A program made the position numbers and the translations under genes. A stretch of DNA of 64,000 bases, taken from NCBI GenBank assembly GCA_951640165.1, contig OX621242.1, positions 16,051,501 through 16,115,500 on the forward strand, in the 5' to 3' direction. Positions 34,317 to 45,890 of this stretch are shown here, one piece after another (within the stretch, counting starts at the first letter, position 1; the number at the start of each line of letters is the position of its first letter). Source of the DNA: Pseudoips prasinana (lineage: Eukaryota; Arthropoda; Insecta; Lepidoptera; Nolidae). Under the pieces are notes generated by a model that was not told the DNA's origin, ran no database searches, and saw nothing but the letters and a program-made list of their open reading frames with translations.

Positions 34317-34510
34317 TAAACTAAAATAAAAAGGTTTTTATTCACGTAGACTCGAAATTTAAAGTTATAATTTAAAGTTCTATCTATATTAAGGTAAGAA
34401 TGCCATATGATTATTATGATGGACCTTGTGTGTATAGCGACGCGGCGACGGTCGCGCTTTAATACTACCACCAGATCCAATACGCCCCAACTGTGAAGAC
34501 ACGAAGATTC
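34317..34510 (-). repeat. repeat shared with 22320-22915, copy without MITE
   Basis: Reverse-complemented, it follows the same order of blocks as 22430-22915: 'gcgaccgtcg', 'acacaaggtcc', 'gtctacgtgaataaaaacct'. No MITE lies between the blocks. Confidence 0.5.
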
Positions 34511-36270
34511 TGATAGAGGTAGGTGCATAACGAGGCGATGGGCAGCTGAAAACCAAATTCTGCTTTTCTGTTTACGGATTCCCTATAGTACCTATAATAA
34601 AAATTAAATCAGTCCTAAAACGACGGAGTAATTGCGTAACACATATACAAAAAAAATCGTACAGTCGTCGTATTGAATTATCTTTATGAAATCAGTTAAA
34701 AGAAGTGATTAAATTTCAGTAAAAGAGCTATATTTAAATCACTACCTTTAAGTGACTTCATAAGGACGACGTACCATATGTGGTGACCAAAAATGCTAAA
34801 TTTTAATAAAAAATTAAAAAGAACGCATAAGTTTTAAATGGATACAAGTGTAGTTAGTATTCTAACAACGAACGGATGTCATTATATCTACTTATAAATG
34901 AAAGTAGGACCAACAAGATTTTTCAATATTTCCCGGGATAGACTGAGCTTTAAGCAATTTTTAGTGAAGTTTATGTCGTCAGCATCTGTTACCCTTTCCG
35001 CGTAGCCGCTTAACGTGAGAGTCTGCAACGGGTTGGTATTGTAAATAACCCCTGTTTAGCAAAGTCAAAGGAGGGAATTACTTTCGCTGATCCCCGGAAA
35101 AGTTTCACTATTACGGGGCGCAAGTATGATCCCTTTCGTATTACTTTTATGAGTACGCCAGCAGTTGACGGGACCTATGCAAATGTTATTGCGTTCGCTA
35201 AGGAAACAGCGCTTCAGGACGCGACGACTACACCACCGCTCGCACACCATAACATCGCTTTTCGAAATGTACTATATTATTATACTATAAACACCACAAA
35301 TTTCGACTACTTAACAATTCATTTCGATATTTATTGGTGAGAAGTACAAGTTTGGAGTTCAATAATAAAGTATATTCTCAGTCAGTGATTATCTGAATGT
35401 ATGCGGGTGGCAGCGAGTGCGCGGTGGAGATAGCTGGTATTATACATACTATGGAATCCTCCGCCATAGGGGAAGAGGTATGCGGCGCTCTCAGTTCACT
35501 ACTAATGAATCAACTTCGATGGAGGCTGGCGCGCTGCCCGCCGAATTCAACTTTTAATTGATTTGACATTATTCCGTTTGTGAATCCCGAGCGATCGCGC
35601 TGTGGCGCTTCAATTACTCATCACGCAATAAAATGATCAAATGAAAATTAATTTAGGAAAGTTAAATGAAGTTATTAAAACCCAAGGGATGGTGGCGTTC
35701 CTCATAACAATGATCCGTTATTGGAACATGGAACTAAAATGTTTAGTTAAGCGTAGAAGAATTAAAACCTAATAGGTGATTGTCTATATAGGATTTAATA
35801 AAATAAGGTCATGCTTAAAACAGTTTCATATAAGCTGTTGTTAATATTACTTATTACTTCATACTTTAAGGGGTGAGGGGAGAAGGTGAACCAAAAATTG
35901 ATAACTATGTGACGTAATTTAGGGATGGTACCAAAGTCGGCCGATGGTTTAAGGGATTATTATTATTCTTAACGTGATCAGTGACGTATTGAGTTCAATC
36001 GGAAAGCAACAAGGAGGAGTTAAAAAAAAATGTCGATGGATTTAAATTAAGACTTCCCTTCAGAGCAAAGTGGGAGACATAGTGATATCACGGGGTATAT
36101 ATCTATGTACGAGCATTTTAAACAAATAGTAACAGTCTAGGCCTAGTCAGACCAATTAACGGTAAAAAATCGACTCCATACTGCCAGGCTTACTTATCCT
36201 TGCAGTATGGTGCTTGAAGTATGATCCAATTGGTTATGATTATGAAATTAAATTGATAATAAAAAAAAAC
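34511..36270. other. non-coding stretch
   Basis: A GC-richer patch at 35400-35560 is unclassified. Nothing else can be supported. Confidence 0.4.
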
Positions 36271-36878
36271 CGGCCAAGTGCGAGTCGGACTCGCACATGA
36301 AGGGTTCCGCAGCAGCATGTATTTCAGTTGATTAAATTAAAAGTAAATTGCGGTTTACGATATATGACGCATTAAAAAAAACGACTTACTAGATTTCGTT
36401 CAAACCAATTTTCGTTTTTAGTTTACCTACATGGTAATGTTCATCATATATTTTTTTAGTTTTTTAATTCTCTTATTTTAGAAGTTACAGGTGGGGGGGG
36501 GGGAACACTCATTTTTCCATTTTGGAAGTGTCTCTCGCGTAAACTATTCAGTTTAGAAAAAAAATATATTAGGAACCTCAATATCATTTTTGAAGACCTA
36601 GGTATCCATAGATACCCCACATATGGGTAATATGAAAAAAAATTTTTTGAGTTTCCGTTCTATGTATGGGGAACCCCCAAAATTATTATTATTTTTCTAT
36701 TTTTGTGTAAAAATCTTAATGCGGTTCACAGAATACATCTGCTTACCAAGTTTCAACAGTAAGGCTCTTATAGTTTCGGAAAAAAATGGCTGTGACATAC
36801 GGACGGACAGACAGACAGACAGACATGACGAATCTATAAGGGTTCCGTTTTTTGCCATTTGGCTACGGAACCCTAAAA
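36271..36878 (+). repeat. 'cggccaagtgcgagtcgg' family repeat, full copy
   Basis: The copy is about 608 bp, delimited by cggccaagtgcgagtcgg and 'tggctacggaaccctaaa'. It carries a G9 run (36492-36502) and a (gaca)n run near 36805-36825. Confidence 0.78.
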
Positions 36879-37194
36879 ATGATCTGAATATCCTCAATAT
36901 TGCGTGGTCGTCAGGAGACAATCGAGTAACGTGAAACATCGAAATTGATGATTCTTTAAATAATGTATAATTTATAATTATACTTATATTAATTTCTATC
37001 AATTTAGTTAACAACAACTTTATGCAATTATTACCTACCTATGATTTCGTTTATATATGAGAATAATTACTAATGTAAACTTGCAAAACTGTATATACAT
37101 TTTACATATAAGCCGTTGGTGTTCTATTTTAATAAATAAAATATACATAGACTTTCATTTAAAACATAAGTATATCTTTCTAGAATATAAAGAT

Positions 37195-37377
37195 ACTAGA
37201 TGTGCCCCGCGATCTAACCCGCGTTAAACTTTATAAATTATAGCCTATGTGCTATTCAGATATATAAGCTATATAACTATAAAGTTTCATAAAAATCCAT
37301 TCCGTAGTTTTTGCGTAAAAGAGTAACAAACTTCTATACACTCACAAACTTTCCCATTTATATTACTAGTAGGATGT
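37195..37377 (-). mobile_element. Helitron-like repeat
   Basis: Minus strand: starts near 'cctactagtaatataaatgg' and ends 'cgcgggttagatcgcggggc' plus 'acatctagt'. A 3' hairpin precedes the terminus, which has CTAG followed by T. Confidence 0.55.
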
Positions 37378-38129
37378 AGGATATTTTTCAATTCTGTGTA
37401 CCAAGTTTAATATGTTTACATGATGTTCCCGTAGTCTCTCCGTGGGAATGAACGTCTTGCTATTTGCCGTTACGGCATACAATACAAGTAAGACTTACCT
37501 TTGAAGCCGCGCTAATAAATGTTTTAAGAATGTAATCTGATGAAATTGCAAAACTCCTGGTTAGTTAAGTAGAATAAAAAGACCTCCATATTTCTTCGAC
37601 GCCGCAGATTCTGCTGCCTAAAGTTAGGTTCTATACTGACATGGCTCGATAGTCTGACATCGCATACTCTACATATCATGAGAGAGTGGAAATGGCAAAG
37701 TTGGCGCGATAGCTCGCGAGGTTCGCTCTAAACTTGCAAATGAAAAGTTAATGCAGAACTTTGTGACAGGCGCGGTCGCCGCGGTCGCTCTTCGACCTCC
37801 TAACAGCGCTCAAATGAATCTAAACTTTTTAATTATTTGCTGCGACAACGTCCCAGATTTGTCAACCTTGTCTTAGATACGAATCTCGGAGAAAATAATA
37901 TTTTGTTAAGAAATACCAACGACAGCGGCATTTCTTTTAAAAAGTTTGGTGTAATTCAAATAAAACGCGTGAAAGTTCTAATAAATATTAGAGTATATGT
38001 ATTGACATTTTTAGAACTAAATCAACAAATAAGCATTCATCCTCCATCTTTATACCATCTGAACGTTTGCAACACAGAGGAGTTATTTTTACACATACAT
38101 ATACGGTTGAGGTACTTAATTCTTATTTG
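37378..38129. other. non-coding stretch
   Basis: A GC-rich palindromic patch (cgcggtcgccgcggtcgc) lies near 37775. The 97-codon frame at 37837-38130 shows no domain. Confidence 0.35.
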
Positions 38130-38215
38130 AGTAAAAAATACAGAATAAGTTCCTAGGCGACGGACTTATATATTCTAGGTTTACTAATTATATCTTGTTG
38201 TATCTAACTGGGTCT

Positions 38216-38520
38216 TGGGACAACTAAAACACCGCAATCTGATCCCAAACTAGGCAAAGCCTGTACTATGGCATGGGACCCAGACAACTGTTAAAAATAC
38301 TTATATTTGTAAATACGTATGTACATATCTATTAAAAATAAATAATCTTGGGGGAGGCTTGTCTAGCAGTGTACTTTTTTCCAGTTGTAATGATGATAGA
38401 TAAATTACACCCAGACACAGAACAAAGAATAGTGTTCATCACACAAAGATTTGATAGAGAATGGAAACTCGTGGGTTAGATTCCCAGCCGGGACAAATCT
38501 TCTCTGGCTTAAGTAAGAGT
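38216..38520 (-). mobile_element. SINE family 1, rearranged copy
   Basis: The body matches the other copies, but two events are visible. A RTE LINE tail (about 38347-38396, gtctagcagtg...taatgatgat) sits in the body. The B-box block lies inverted at about 38454-38493 (gtgggttagattcccagccg on the plus strand) between 'aagatttg' (38446-38453) and its complement 'caaatctt' (38494-38501). Confidence 0.6.
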
Positions 38521-38582
38521 CAAAAGGATGACAACTACTTCGGATGGTGCAAAAAGGTATTAATAAAATAGTTTACACGAAT

Positions 38583-38716
38583 TTTTTACAAATGTTTTGG
38601 TACATATCTACTTGAGAGATGAAATATATTTGTGACACTCATTATAGCTTTTTAACAAATGTTTTGGTACATATCTACTTGAGAGATGAAATATATTTGT
38701 GACACTCATTATAGCT
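38583..38716. repeat. 67-bp perfect tandem duplication
   Basis: The unit starting 'caaatgttttggtacatatc' at 38589 repeats at 38656 and runs through 'actcattatagct' both times without a difference that I can see. Confidence 0.95.
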
Positions 38717-38835
38717 ATTCTACTACTCTTAACGCTGCCTATTAAATTCTGTTTTTATGGACCAAGCGTGGAATGTTGAATGTTTAGGCCTAAAACTTGT
38801 GCGAACTACGGTTTTGAACTTCATTTTATGTGCTT

Positions 38836-39062
38836 TCGAGGCGCCCGTAGCCAGATGCTCTCACCGGTCAATAAGTGATCGGCGATGTTAAGCAACGGTC
38901 AGTCCTTAGATGGGTGACCACCAAAGTGGTTTAATTTCTGAGCGTTTCCGTGCTTCGGAGGGAACGTTAAGCTGCCGGTCCCGGTTGTAGACATTAGGCA
39001 ACAATTATGCCGTTACAGAGGCTTACTGGGCGTACTTAACCACTGCTCATACGATAAGTAAG
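38836..39062 (+). mobile_element. 5S-rRNA-like SINE, best copy
   Basis: 'gtgatcggcgatgttaagca' and 'cagtccttagatgggtgacc' follow the order, spacing and much of the sequence of the 5S rRNA A-box-to-C-box promoter region. A body (aagctgccggtcccggttgt) shared with the copy at 12505-12731 comes after. It is not an intact 5S gene: the first third is only weakly 5S-like and the end is replaced. Confidence 0.68.
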
Positions 39063-39508
39063 TACCTAAGTATGTGCTTTCCATCTTCATCTTAATTCTA
39101 CTCTTTACCTATTATCTGCTGCTATCTGTCCTATGCTTGACAGTAACTGTGCCTTTTGAATAAGTGGTAATTGTGCATGTAAGACACTATTAATAAACTG
39201 CATCCGAAAAAGTGAGTGAACGTATATTTTATTCCAACTGTACGACCGAACAAACCGAGCACCTGTATACATCCAAATAGTATATATATTAGATGCAATA
39301 AGCGGCGGATGAGCGTTTGCATTTTCGAGAGTGATAGTTAAACGACACGTACGCGCGTCCCTAAAAACTGAACGTCTCATTCATCTCCATATCAGTAAAG
39401 TTCTGAGATTAGATTTGAACCATAAAAGCACCCTTTAGCACGGGCTACTTAGTTTGTAGTAAGAGTCGCTAAACGGCTTGAGCCGCGCTCGCCTCTATTG
39501 TATTTTTT

Positions 39509-39560
39509 AAAGACAACGCCCGCACTAGGTAATCTCATCTTTTACAAACTAGGCTAACTG
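39509..39560 (-). mobile_element. SINE family 2, short 3' fragment
   Basis: 'aaagacaacgcccgcactag' followed by 'ttttacaaac' matches the family 2 tail with an internal deletion. Confidence 0.5.
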
Positions 39561-39851
39561 TGTTTCAGACTTGCACGGACAACAAAAAGCTTGGTTTTTT
39601 TTAAATTTTATCTTCCGTTTTATTGTTTATTAGGTATATTTTTGTGTGTGCAATTTTTTGAATAAATCTTTTTCTTTAATCGTCATATTAGACAAAAGGT
39701 ATTTTAGACCAAATATAATAGGAGGCAACCATATTTCCTAAAATATGATCCCTTCCTATTAGAGGCATTGCCTTTTTTAGCACTAATTCATCAAACAAGC
39801 ATTCATCCTATGGCCACCATTATTTTATCATCGATACGGTGTTAGGTTAGG

Positions 39852-39863
39852 TTTGTGGTAGGT
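39852..39863. repeat. 12-bp target-site duplication, left
   Basis: TTTGTGGTAGGT, identical to 40197-40208. Confidence 0.85.
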
Positions 39864-40196
39864 CCCTGGGACCGCTGGCGTTTGGAGGAGGAACTCCATT
39901 CGTCTTGTATAAGCGGTCCCGGGAAGAGATAACCTGCTGCAGGTCAGGTTGCATAAACACGCTCGTGCGTGCTGGGGAGCACGTGGGGGGGAGGCATTCG
40001 GGCCCCTCCCCTCCCCGGGTGAGTCTCGCGGATGCTCAGTGTACAGCGGGGGTACTGGCGAGATCGTTCACGAGTACCTAGAGCCCCCGCTACAGGCACT
40101 GTGAGGCTAGCTACCGTGGTGGTTTTAGTGGGTCGAGCCCTACACAACGTGCGACTTGAGCATTTCCCCAACGTAAAAAAAAAACAAAAATAAAGT
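39864..40196 (+). mobile_element. GC-rich retroposon with A-rich tail (5'-truncated LINE or SINE)
   Basis: This 333-bp segment, much more GC-rich than its surroundings, ends 'aacgtaaaaaaaaaacaaaaa' plus 'taaag' and is bracketed by a perfect 12-bp duplication. Long direct repeats and an A-rich 3' end are the signature of target-primed reverse transcription. No B box was found, so a 5'-truncated LINE 3' UTR is more likely than a tRNA-SINE. No coding region is recognised. Confidence 0.78.
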
Positions 40197-40208
40197 TTTG
40201 TGGTAGGT
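40197..40208. repeat. 12-bp target-site duplication, right
   Basis: TTTGTGGTAGGT, identical to 39852-39863. Confidence 0.85.
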
Positions 40209-40584
40209 AGTTCTTCGATAAAAAATACAGAATTAGTTCCTTCGTGACGGACTTATATATTCTAGGTTTACTAATAAAACTGTATCTAACTGGATCTTGG
40301 GACAACTAACACACTGTCTGTATCTAAGATTTCGAATACTAAGACACTCCTTTACAGCGAACTTAGCACCCGGTGTCTTAAATTACAGGAATTACAATCT
40401 CCTGTTATCTCCTAAATACTATTATTTATTGAAATCAAAGACTTAATATTTACACACTCAATCTAGCTATAAGATACTTATTCAATACAACTGAATGAAA
40501 TACACTGAATTAAAAACGCAAGTACAAATTTATAAATACCATACATAAATATTACTTATTGAATTATACTAATAAAACTAAATG

Positions 40585-40668
40585 GCGAGGTCCTCGTAGT
40601 TAGATGCTCTCACCGGTCAATTATTAATCGGCGAGGCTAAGCAACTAGGCTCACAGTCAGTCCATATG
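40585..40668 (+). mobile_element. 5S-rRNA-like SINE, head fragment
   Basis: 'gtagttagatgctctcaccg' and 'aatcggcgaggctaagcaac' match the head of the copy at 38836; the body is missing. Confidence 0.5.
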
Positions 40669-42900
40669 GTCCACTTTGGTCCATGGGACCAAAGTGGGAG
40701 AGAGAGACCGTTATACAATTACAGTTAAGTGCGGGTGGAACTCGATTATAAGTCCATATTGTGATCATTATGCAGCTTCCCGTGATCTCATTAGTATAAC
40801 ATCGGTGTCTTTCGTAAATGCTTTGTATTGCTACAATAACTTTTAATAGGGTTTGCCCGTTTAAATTAAATCAGTGTTGTGTAAAATAAGCTAAATGCGA
40901 TTAAGTACGTCGGTTAAGGGTGGAGGCTTATTTGCTTATTAAGAACTGAATGAAATAAGCATGATATCTGAAGGCATTTTAATAAGGTCTTAAACATTTG
41001 TGGTTCATTTAAAATCTGGTTTTAAATAATGATTCTAATCCACAGATAAGTAAGTGCTATCATCTTCATCATTTTATTTTTTATTTTATTTCATTTCTTC
41101 TTCTAGGGATAGGATCATATTCTTGTTTGTTCTACGTACCAGAATCAAGCCGTCTGATGTTCTATTAGACTTCTGACTAGTTATAACAAATGCTATTCAT
41201 GCTTATGGGCGAACGGCATAACGTGCGTGGCAAGAAGAGGACTATGGGGATTAGACTTGCACCCCAGTACTATGTATAGGGTTCATGTTGGTGTCCAACG
41301 TCTATATTTGTTTTTCAGAAATGTTATTAAATCAGGGTAAACATTTGGAAATACAATTAATATTGGTTTTTAAACTCGCCAACCTCCATTTTTTGATGCC
41401 AATATATCTATTATATTTTTAATTTAATAGTTGTCATTGAAAATATTTGAAGGACAATCACTAATTCCCTAATTCACTATATAATATTATGGGAGTACTC
41501 GACGAGTTAGCATCCCTTGACAATGGTCCGTGGAGGAGTGAAACACGTGTTGGGTATCATACTGGCGCATGTAGTTTGCTTGGCATGGTTAAACTGACAA
41601 TTAGCGGCATTAACACTAAATACTGATTTTGTTTTAGATTGTTATGGATTTCCGCAAAGTAACGCTTGATTCTATTACTTATCATAAAGTGACCTTCATT
41701 TCCAAATTACTCCAATGAGCAGGCATAGTTTGGTTGTAGTTTACTATTGTGTAGATAATGATGTTTACCTCGACAGTTGAAGATATAATAAAGATGACGC
41801 AAACTTGAACGAAATCCGAGCAAACATGCAAAAGTGAAACTTACAAAAAAGATTTCTTCTTGAAACCAATAATATTACGGCGAAGTGCTCGCGATTATAA
41901 GTCAATAACTCAAAAGTTAGAAGATTCCAAGTTCAAATTCGACCGGTGGGATATCTGGTACGAATTAAAACTTCCAACATTCAGTGTTTTCGCTTCCACT
42001 TTTTCTATTTACTTTTCTATTAAACTTTGTTTTCTGTAGATACCTACGGGATGAGGCAGCCTCGAGATTTATCTACGCGATACCGTTCTATTTGGTCGAG
42101 GGAAAATTCAATTTGGTTTTTACCTGAGGGTGCTTCGTGCGAACCCTCGCATCCTCTCTTTAATGTTGTTGGATTCTTCGTAAGAAAATATAACCATGAT
42201 ATTTTTACTGCGTATTATATCTGCACTGGTACCTAATTAGGCTTTTATTAGATTCAATCTTAAAATGGGAATTCGTAAATTTAATCGTCCGGTGGGTCTC
42301 GAACCAGCACGAATACGGGACATGATCATTCACATGCAACTGTGATCATCTCAATAAGCCATGTTTCTAGACAACAAAGCCTATGGGTAACACCTACATC
42401 CTTCGAAAGGATGTTACCAAGGGAATCGTAAATTAGATCTGTCAGTGTGTATCGTTCGTCGCTTATCGCATGGCTGAACGCCTACCCCCAGATTGGTAGT
42501 TTATAGATTCTGGTTAGAGACCCGCCGAACGATTATAATTATATTTTCCCATTTTTGAGATTAGATTTACGCTTTGCATTGCGAATAATGCTATTAAATT
42601 AATGTTTAATAGTTTGGAATGTGTTTTCAATAAGATATTTCTATAAAACAAAGATGATTAGATTTGTTTCAAGTTATTAGATATGTTCTATGCTCTAAGT
42701 TAGAATGTATTTCATGTGTATTCGTAACATTTTCCCCCGTTGCTTAGGAACACATATCAGTTCGCCTCCATCATCTAAGTTTACTTCAGTCCAATCTAAA
42801 ATTGCATTTGATTGACGAAGACAAAGTATCTCTCAAGCTTTGCTCTTGGATCACAACTGAACTGGAAGTTATCTTAATATATCTTTATTTTAGAAACGAC
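40669..42900. other. non-coding stretch with a possible tRNA-like block at 42290-42320
   Basis: 'ggtgggtctcgaaccagcac' near 42292 is a reversed B-box-like word (ggttcgagacc), perhaps from another SINE. No gene is seen. Confidence 0.35.
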
Positions 42901-42939
42901 GTGATAGTGCTAATAAGAATTGATACAAATTTAAAATAA

Positions 42940-43025
42940 TACGAAGCGTGGGTGAATCGTACCCACGAACCACGGAGTATGCAGCATCTTGTGCTTTAGC
43001 TGCTCCACCATCGCACAGATACACA
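42940..43025 (-). mobile_element. SINE family 4, head fragment
   Basis: The plus strand 'gtgaatcgtacccacgaacc' plus 'acggagtatgcagcatc' resembles 51908-51990 and a reversed tRNA T-arm. The B box is diverged. Confidence 0.45.
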
Positions 43026-43129
43026 TTATTTTTACGGCAATGAATACCTTAACGCCTTCTTCCAATACTTCAATTGGGCCATTACTAAGACATTAGAAAA
43101 TTTAAATAAAATAAATAATACTTACGAAT

Positions 43130-43350
43130 AAAGAAAAGTTTCCGTCCGAACACCCGTGACACCCCAAACTATCCCGTGGGTGTCGTAAACGGCGACTAAG
43201 GGATACACCAGGTAGTCGGGCAGCAGCGCCACCTGCGTACTATAGCTACCACCTAATTGCGGTCGCGGTGACTACGGCAAACCCCTCCAAATGGTAACGT
43301 TAGGAGGAGGCCTATGTCCAGAAATGGACGATATCAGGCTGATGAAGAAT
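43130..43350 (+). pseudogene. RTE-type LINE 3' end
   Basis: 'cccgtgggtgtcgtaaacgg' and, at the end, 'gaggcctatgtccagaaatg' followed by 'gctgatgaag' are features of lepidopteran RTE-group 3' ends. No intact reading frame is present. Confidence 0.5.
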
Positions 43351-43409
43351 AAAGAAAAGCCGAAATATGAACTAATCAAATGATAGTTTCAAGTTCAAAT
43401 ATTTTTTTT

Positions 43410-43750
43410 CCTCGTACCCATACATGTGGGGTGTCTATGGATAGGTCTTCAAAAATCATATTGAGGTTTCTAGGTATAGGTAGGTATCTAGGTATCATTT
43501 TTGTCTAAACTGAATAGTTTGCGCGAGAAACACTCCCAAAGTGGTAAAATGAGTGTCCCCCCCCCCTGTAACTGCTAAAATAAGAGAATGATAAAACTAA
43601 AAAAAATATATGATGTACATTACCATAGAAACTAACAACGAAAATTTTTTAATACGTTATAAACCGCAATTTGCTTTCATTTAATCAACTGAAATAGGTA
43701 CTTGCTGCTACGGAACCCTTCATGTGCGAGTCAGACTCGCACTTGGCCGG
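43410..43750 (-). repeat. 'cggccaagtgcgagtcgg' family repeat, partial reversed copy
   Basis: It ends on the plus strand 'cagactcgcacttggccgg' and includes the reversed middle part with a C9 run (43558-43566). It lacks the gacagacagaca end. Confidence 0.7.
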
Positions 43751-44141
43751 TTATTTTGTATTCCATACATCCTAGGTAGAAATGTCTGTCTTTTTATGAT
43801 TATTCGCGGGTCTAACTATTCAATGTCAAAGCCTATTTTCTTAAAATTAGATGGAAATTACGAAATATACATTTCCGCTTCTAAAGTATACTTACAGGTG
43901 TTTACTTAGTCGCGTATGTATATTCTTAATTTTTTTCATGGTCTACGGATAATGAGCGGTATGTACTGATTGAGTATTTTCGTGCAGTAAATACGACACT
44001 GACTGGTTTTTTGCTAAGCCACCGTGGTTTGCTCGTAAAGCCGCCATTGCTGCACCCGACCTGTTTTCAGTCGTGTGGGCTTGCCTCTCCAATAGGATTC
44101 AAGAGTGGCAAAACAGATTGCAACTAGGTTGAAGTAGTGTC

Positions 44142-44172
44142 TGTGTGTGTGTGTGTGTGTTGTGTGCGTGTG
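44142..44172. repeat. (GT)n microsatellite
   Basis: An almost pure TG run with one slip (ttg) and one C. Confidence 0.9.
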
Positions 44173-45604
44173 TAAAAAGAGTATATTAGCGTTAAGGTGT
44201 TTGAATTATGAATCGCCCAGATTTAACTAATGATATAATCATATTGAATGGTTGATCAGATTTTCACGGACGTGGCTAAGAATCACACCGGTCTTACTAA
44301 ATTTAATGTGTAATGTGCCTACTTGAAAAACAAACACAATAAATCTGCAGTCGATAATATACTCTACTAAAAATAGTATTTTAATTAGTTAGTAAGAAGT
44401 ACCATTTCAACAGGGTTCTGGATGTGAAGCTACATTAGTAAATACGTCCATTTGTTTCAAAATCATCAAAATTGTCATTGCTACCTGATTCTTCCATTCT
44501 ATTTCTTTTCAAAAATATATCTTAAAAGTGTTGTTTATATATTCATGTACGTATTTCAAAAAAAACATTTCTGAATGTCGACAATGGATGAAGAAAAACA
44601 GTTGACAAAAGCGATTTTGCTGTTTTCATTTACTTTCCATTATTCTTTAACTCGTTTGTCATTCTTTTCTCTCCGCCCGAGGCGCGTAAAGAAGAAGAAT
44701 GAAGGTTGTTTATATTTACGCAGTTAAGTGACTCGGTGGAAAGAAATAAGTAACATTTGCAGCAAGGATTTGCCGTTTGTAATACAGGGACGAAGTTTAT
44801 GTGCAAACCATTAGCACTGCAAAAGGTACCCTATATTTTCTTTAATATTTTGTCCCAGTTACAATTTCTTTAACGAAATAAAGCGTACTTGTTTGACTTG
44901 ATCTGATGCAATGGTTTGAAGAATATCATTCATTTAAATTACATTTCAATTTACTTAAACTTCAATCGGTACCTACGTATCACGTCGCCAATCTCAAGAG
45001 GATATGAATATGTCATACTTCTTTTCATATTTTACGGCCTGGCCACGGGTATGGGCGACGCGAATGGCGATGCCGCGACCGAAATTTAAAGTTCTCTCAA
45101 TATTTCTTAGAATGTAATAGATTTTTAGGTTCAAGACATATTTGGAAGAAATTGTGGGGTACATAATTTGAATAAGAATCGTGATATAGATGGAGAATTC
45201 CACAAGAAGTAGGTACGAGAAATACATAATGTATCCAGGTTATTTTTGAGTAGACTAGAATGAGTGCCAAAGTTTCCGTATTTAGTTTTGCGGCGAAAAT
45301 AAGTACTTGTTGGTTGCTGCACTATTCCCCGTGCTTGACCGTCCGTCCTGGTTTATGCCTTTGTTTTAGTGTCCGATCGAAAATGGTTTTTGAGCCGAAA
45401 CCGAAACCGACATTTCGGCCTTGGTCTCTGTTTTGGCCGAAACCCAAACTTATTGAAAAAATATTTAAGTCATATTATGGGTTTAAAACTGATTTCAGAG
45501 GGTACCTACCCAATTAGAAGAATACCGGGTTAGAAAGCAATTCTAAAAGTTATCCGGTGAAGCAGTAGAAGCCAAGATTCCAAGATTAACTGTAAACGGC
45601 ACGA
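44173..45604. other. non-coding stretch
   Basis: A short (gaaacc)n-like patch (gccgaaaccgaaaccgac) lies at 45394. No gene is seen. Confidence 0.4.
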
Positions 45605-45890
45605 AACGATATGCGATTTTTGTACTATGATGTTTTGATATAAACGCTATCTCCATATTACAAAAAATATCAGTTAGAGCTATTTATAAACTAGGTAGTC
45701 ATGTTTCTCTGCTAGTATTGTTTTAAGAGATTACTCTGTGCCAACTGAATACACAAACATAACATTCTGATATACCAAAATATTATGTTTGTTAGAAAAT
45801 ACATTCAGTAAGAAAATTTATTTCCAAGACATTCCTTCGAATATACATAAAATGCCTATACTAGAGTTAGTTTCTTAGAGTTACGAAGGC
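45605..45890 (+). pseudogene. decayed CR1-like RT C-terminal fragment
   Basis: 'cagttagagctatttataaa', 'ctgtgccaactgaatacaca' and 'aatattatgtttgttagaaa' align with 21665-21785 of the CR1-like ORF2 (VRAIYGLG, LTVPSEYIYQNIMFVRK). Several indels destroy the frame, so this is an old copy of a related element. Confidence 0.6.

Noticed and set aside
36490..36510. G-quadruplex regulatory site
   Set aside because: A single G run within a dispersed repeat, matched by a C run in the reversed copy at 43558; it is part of the repeat.
38836..38960. 5S rRNA gene
   Set aside because: Only the promoter-like middle resembles 5S; the ends do not, and it continues into a repeated body.
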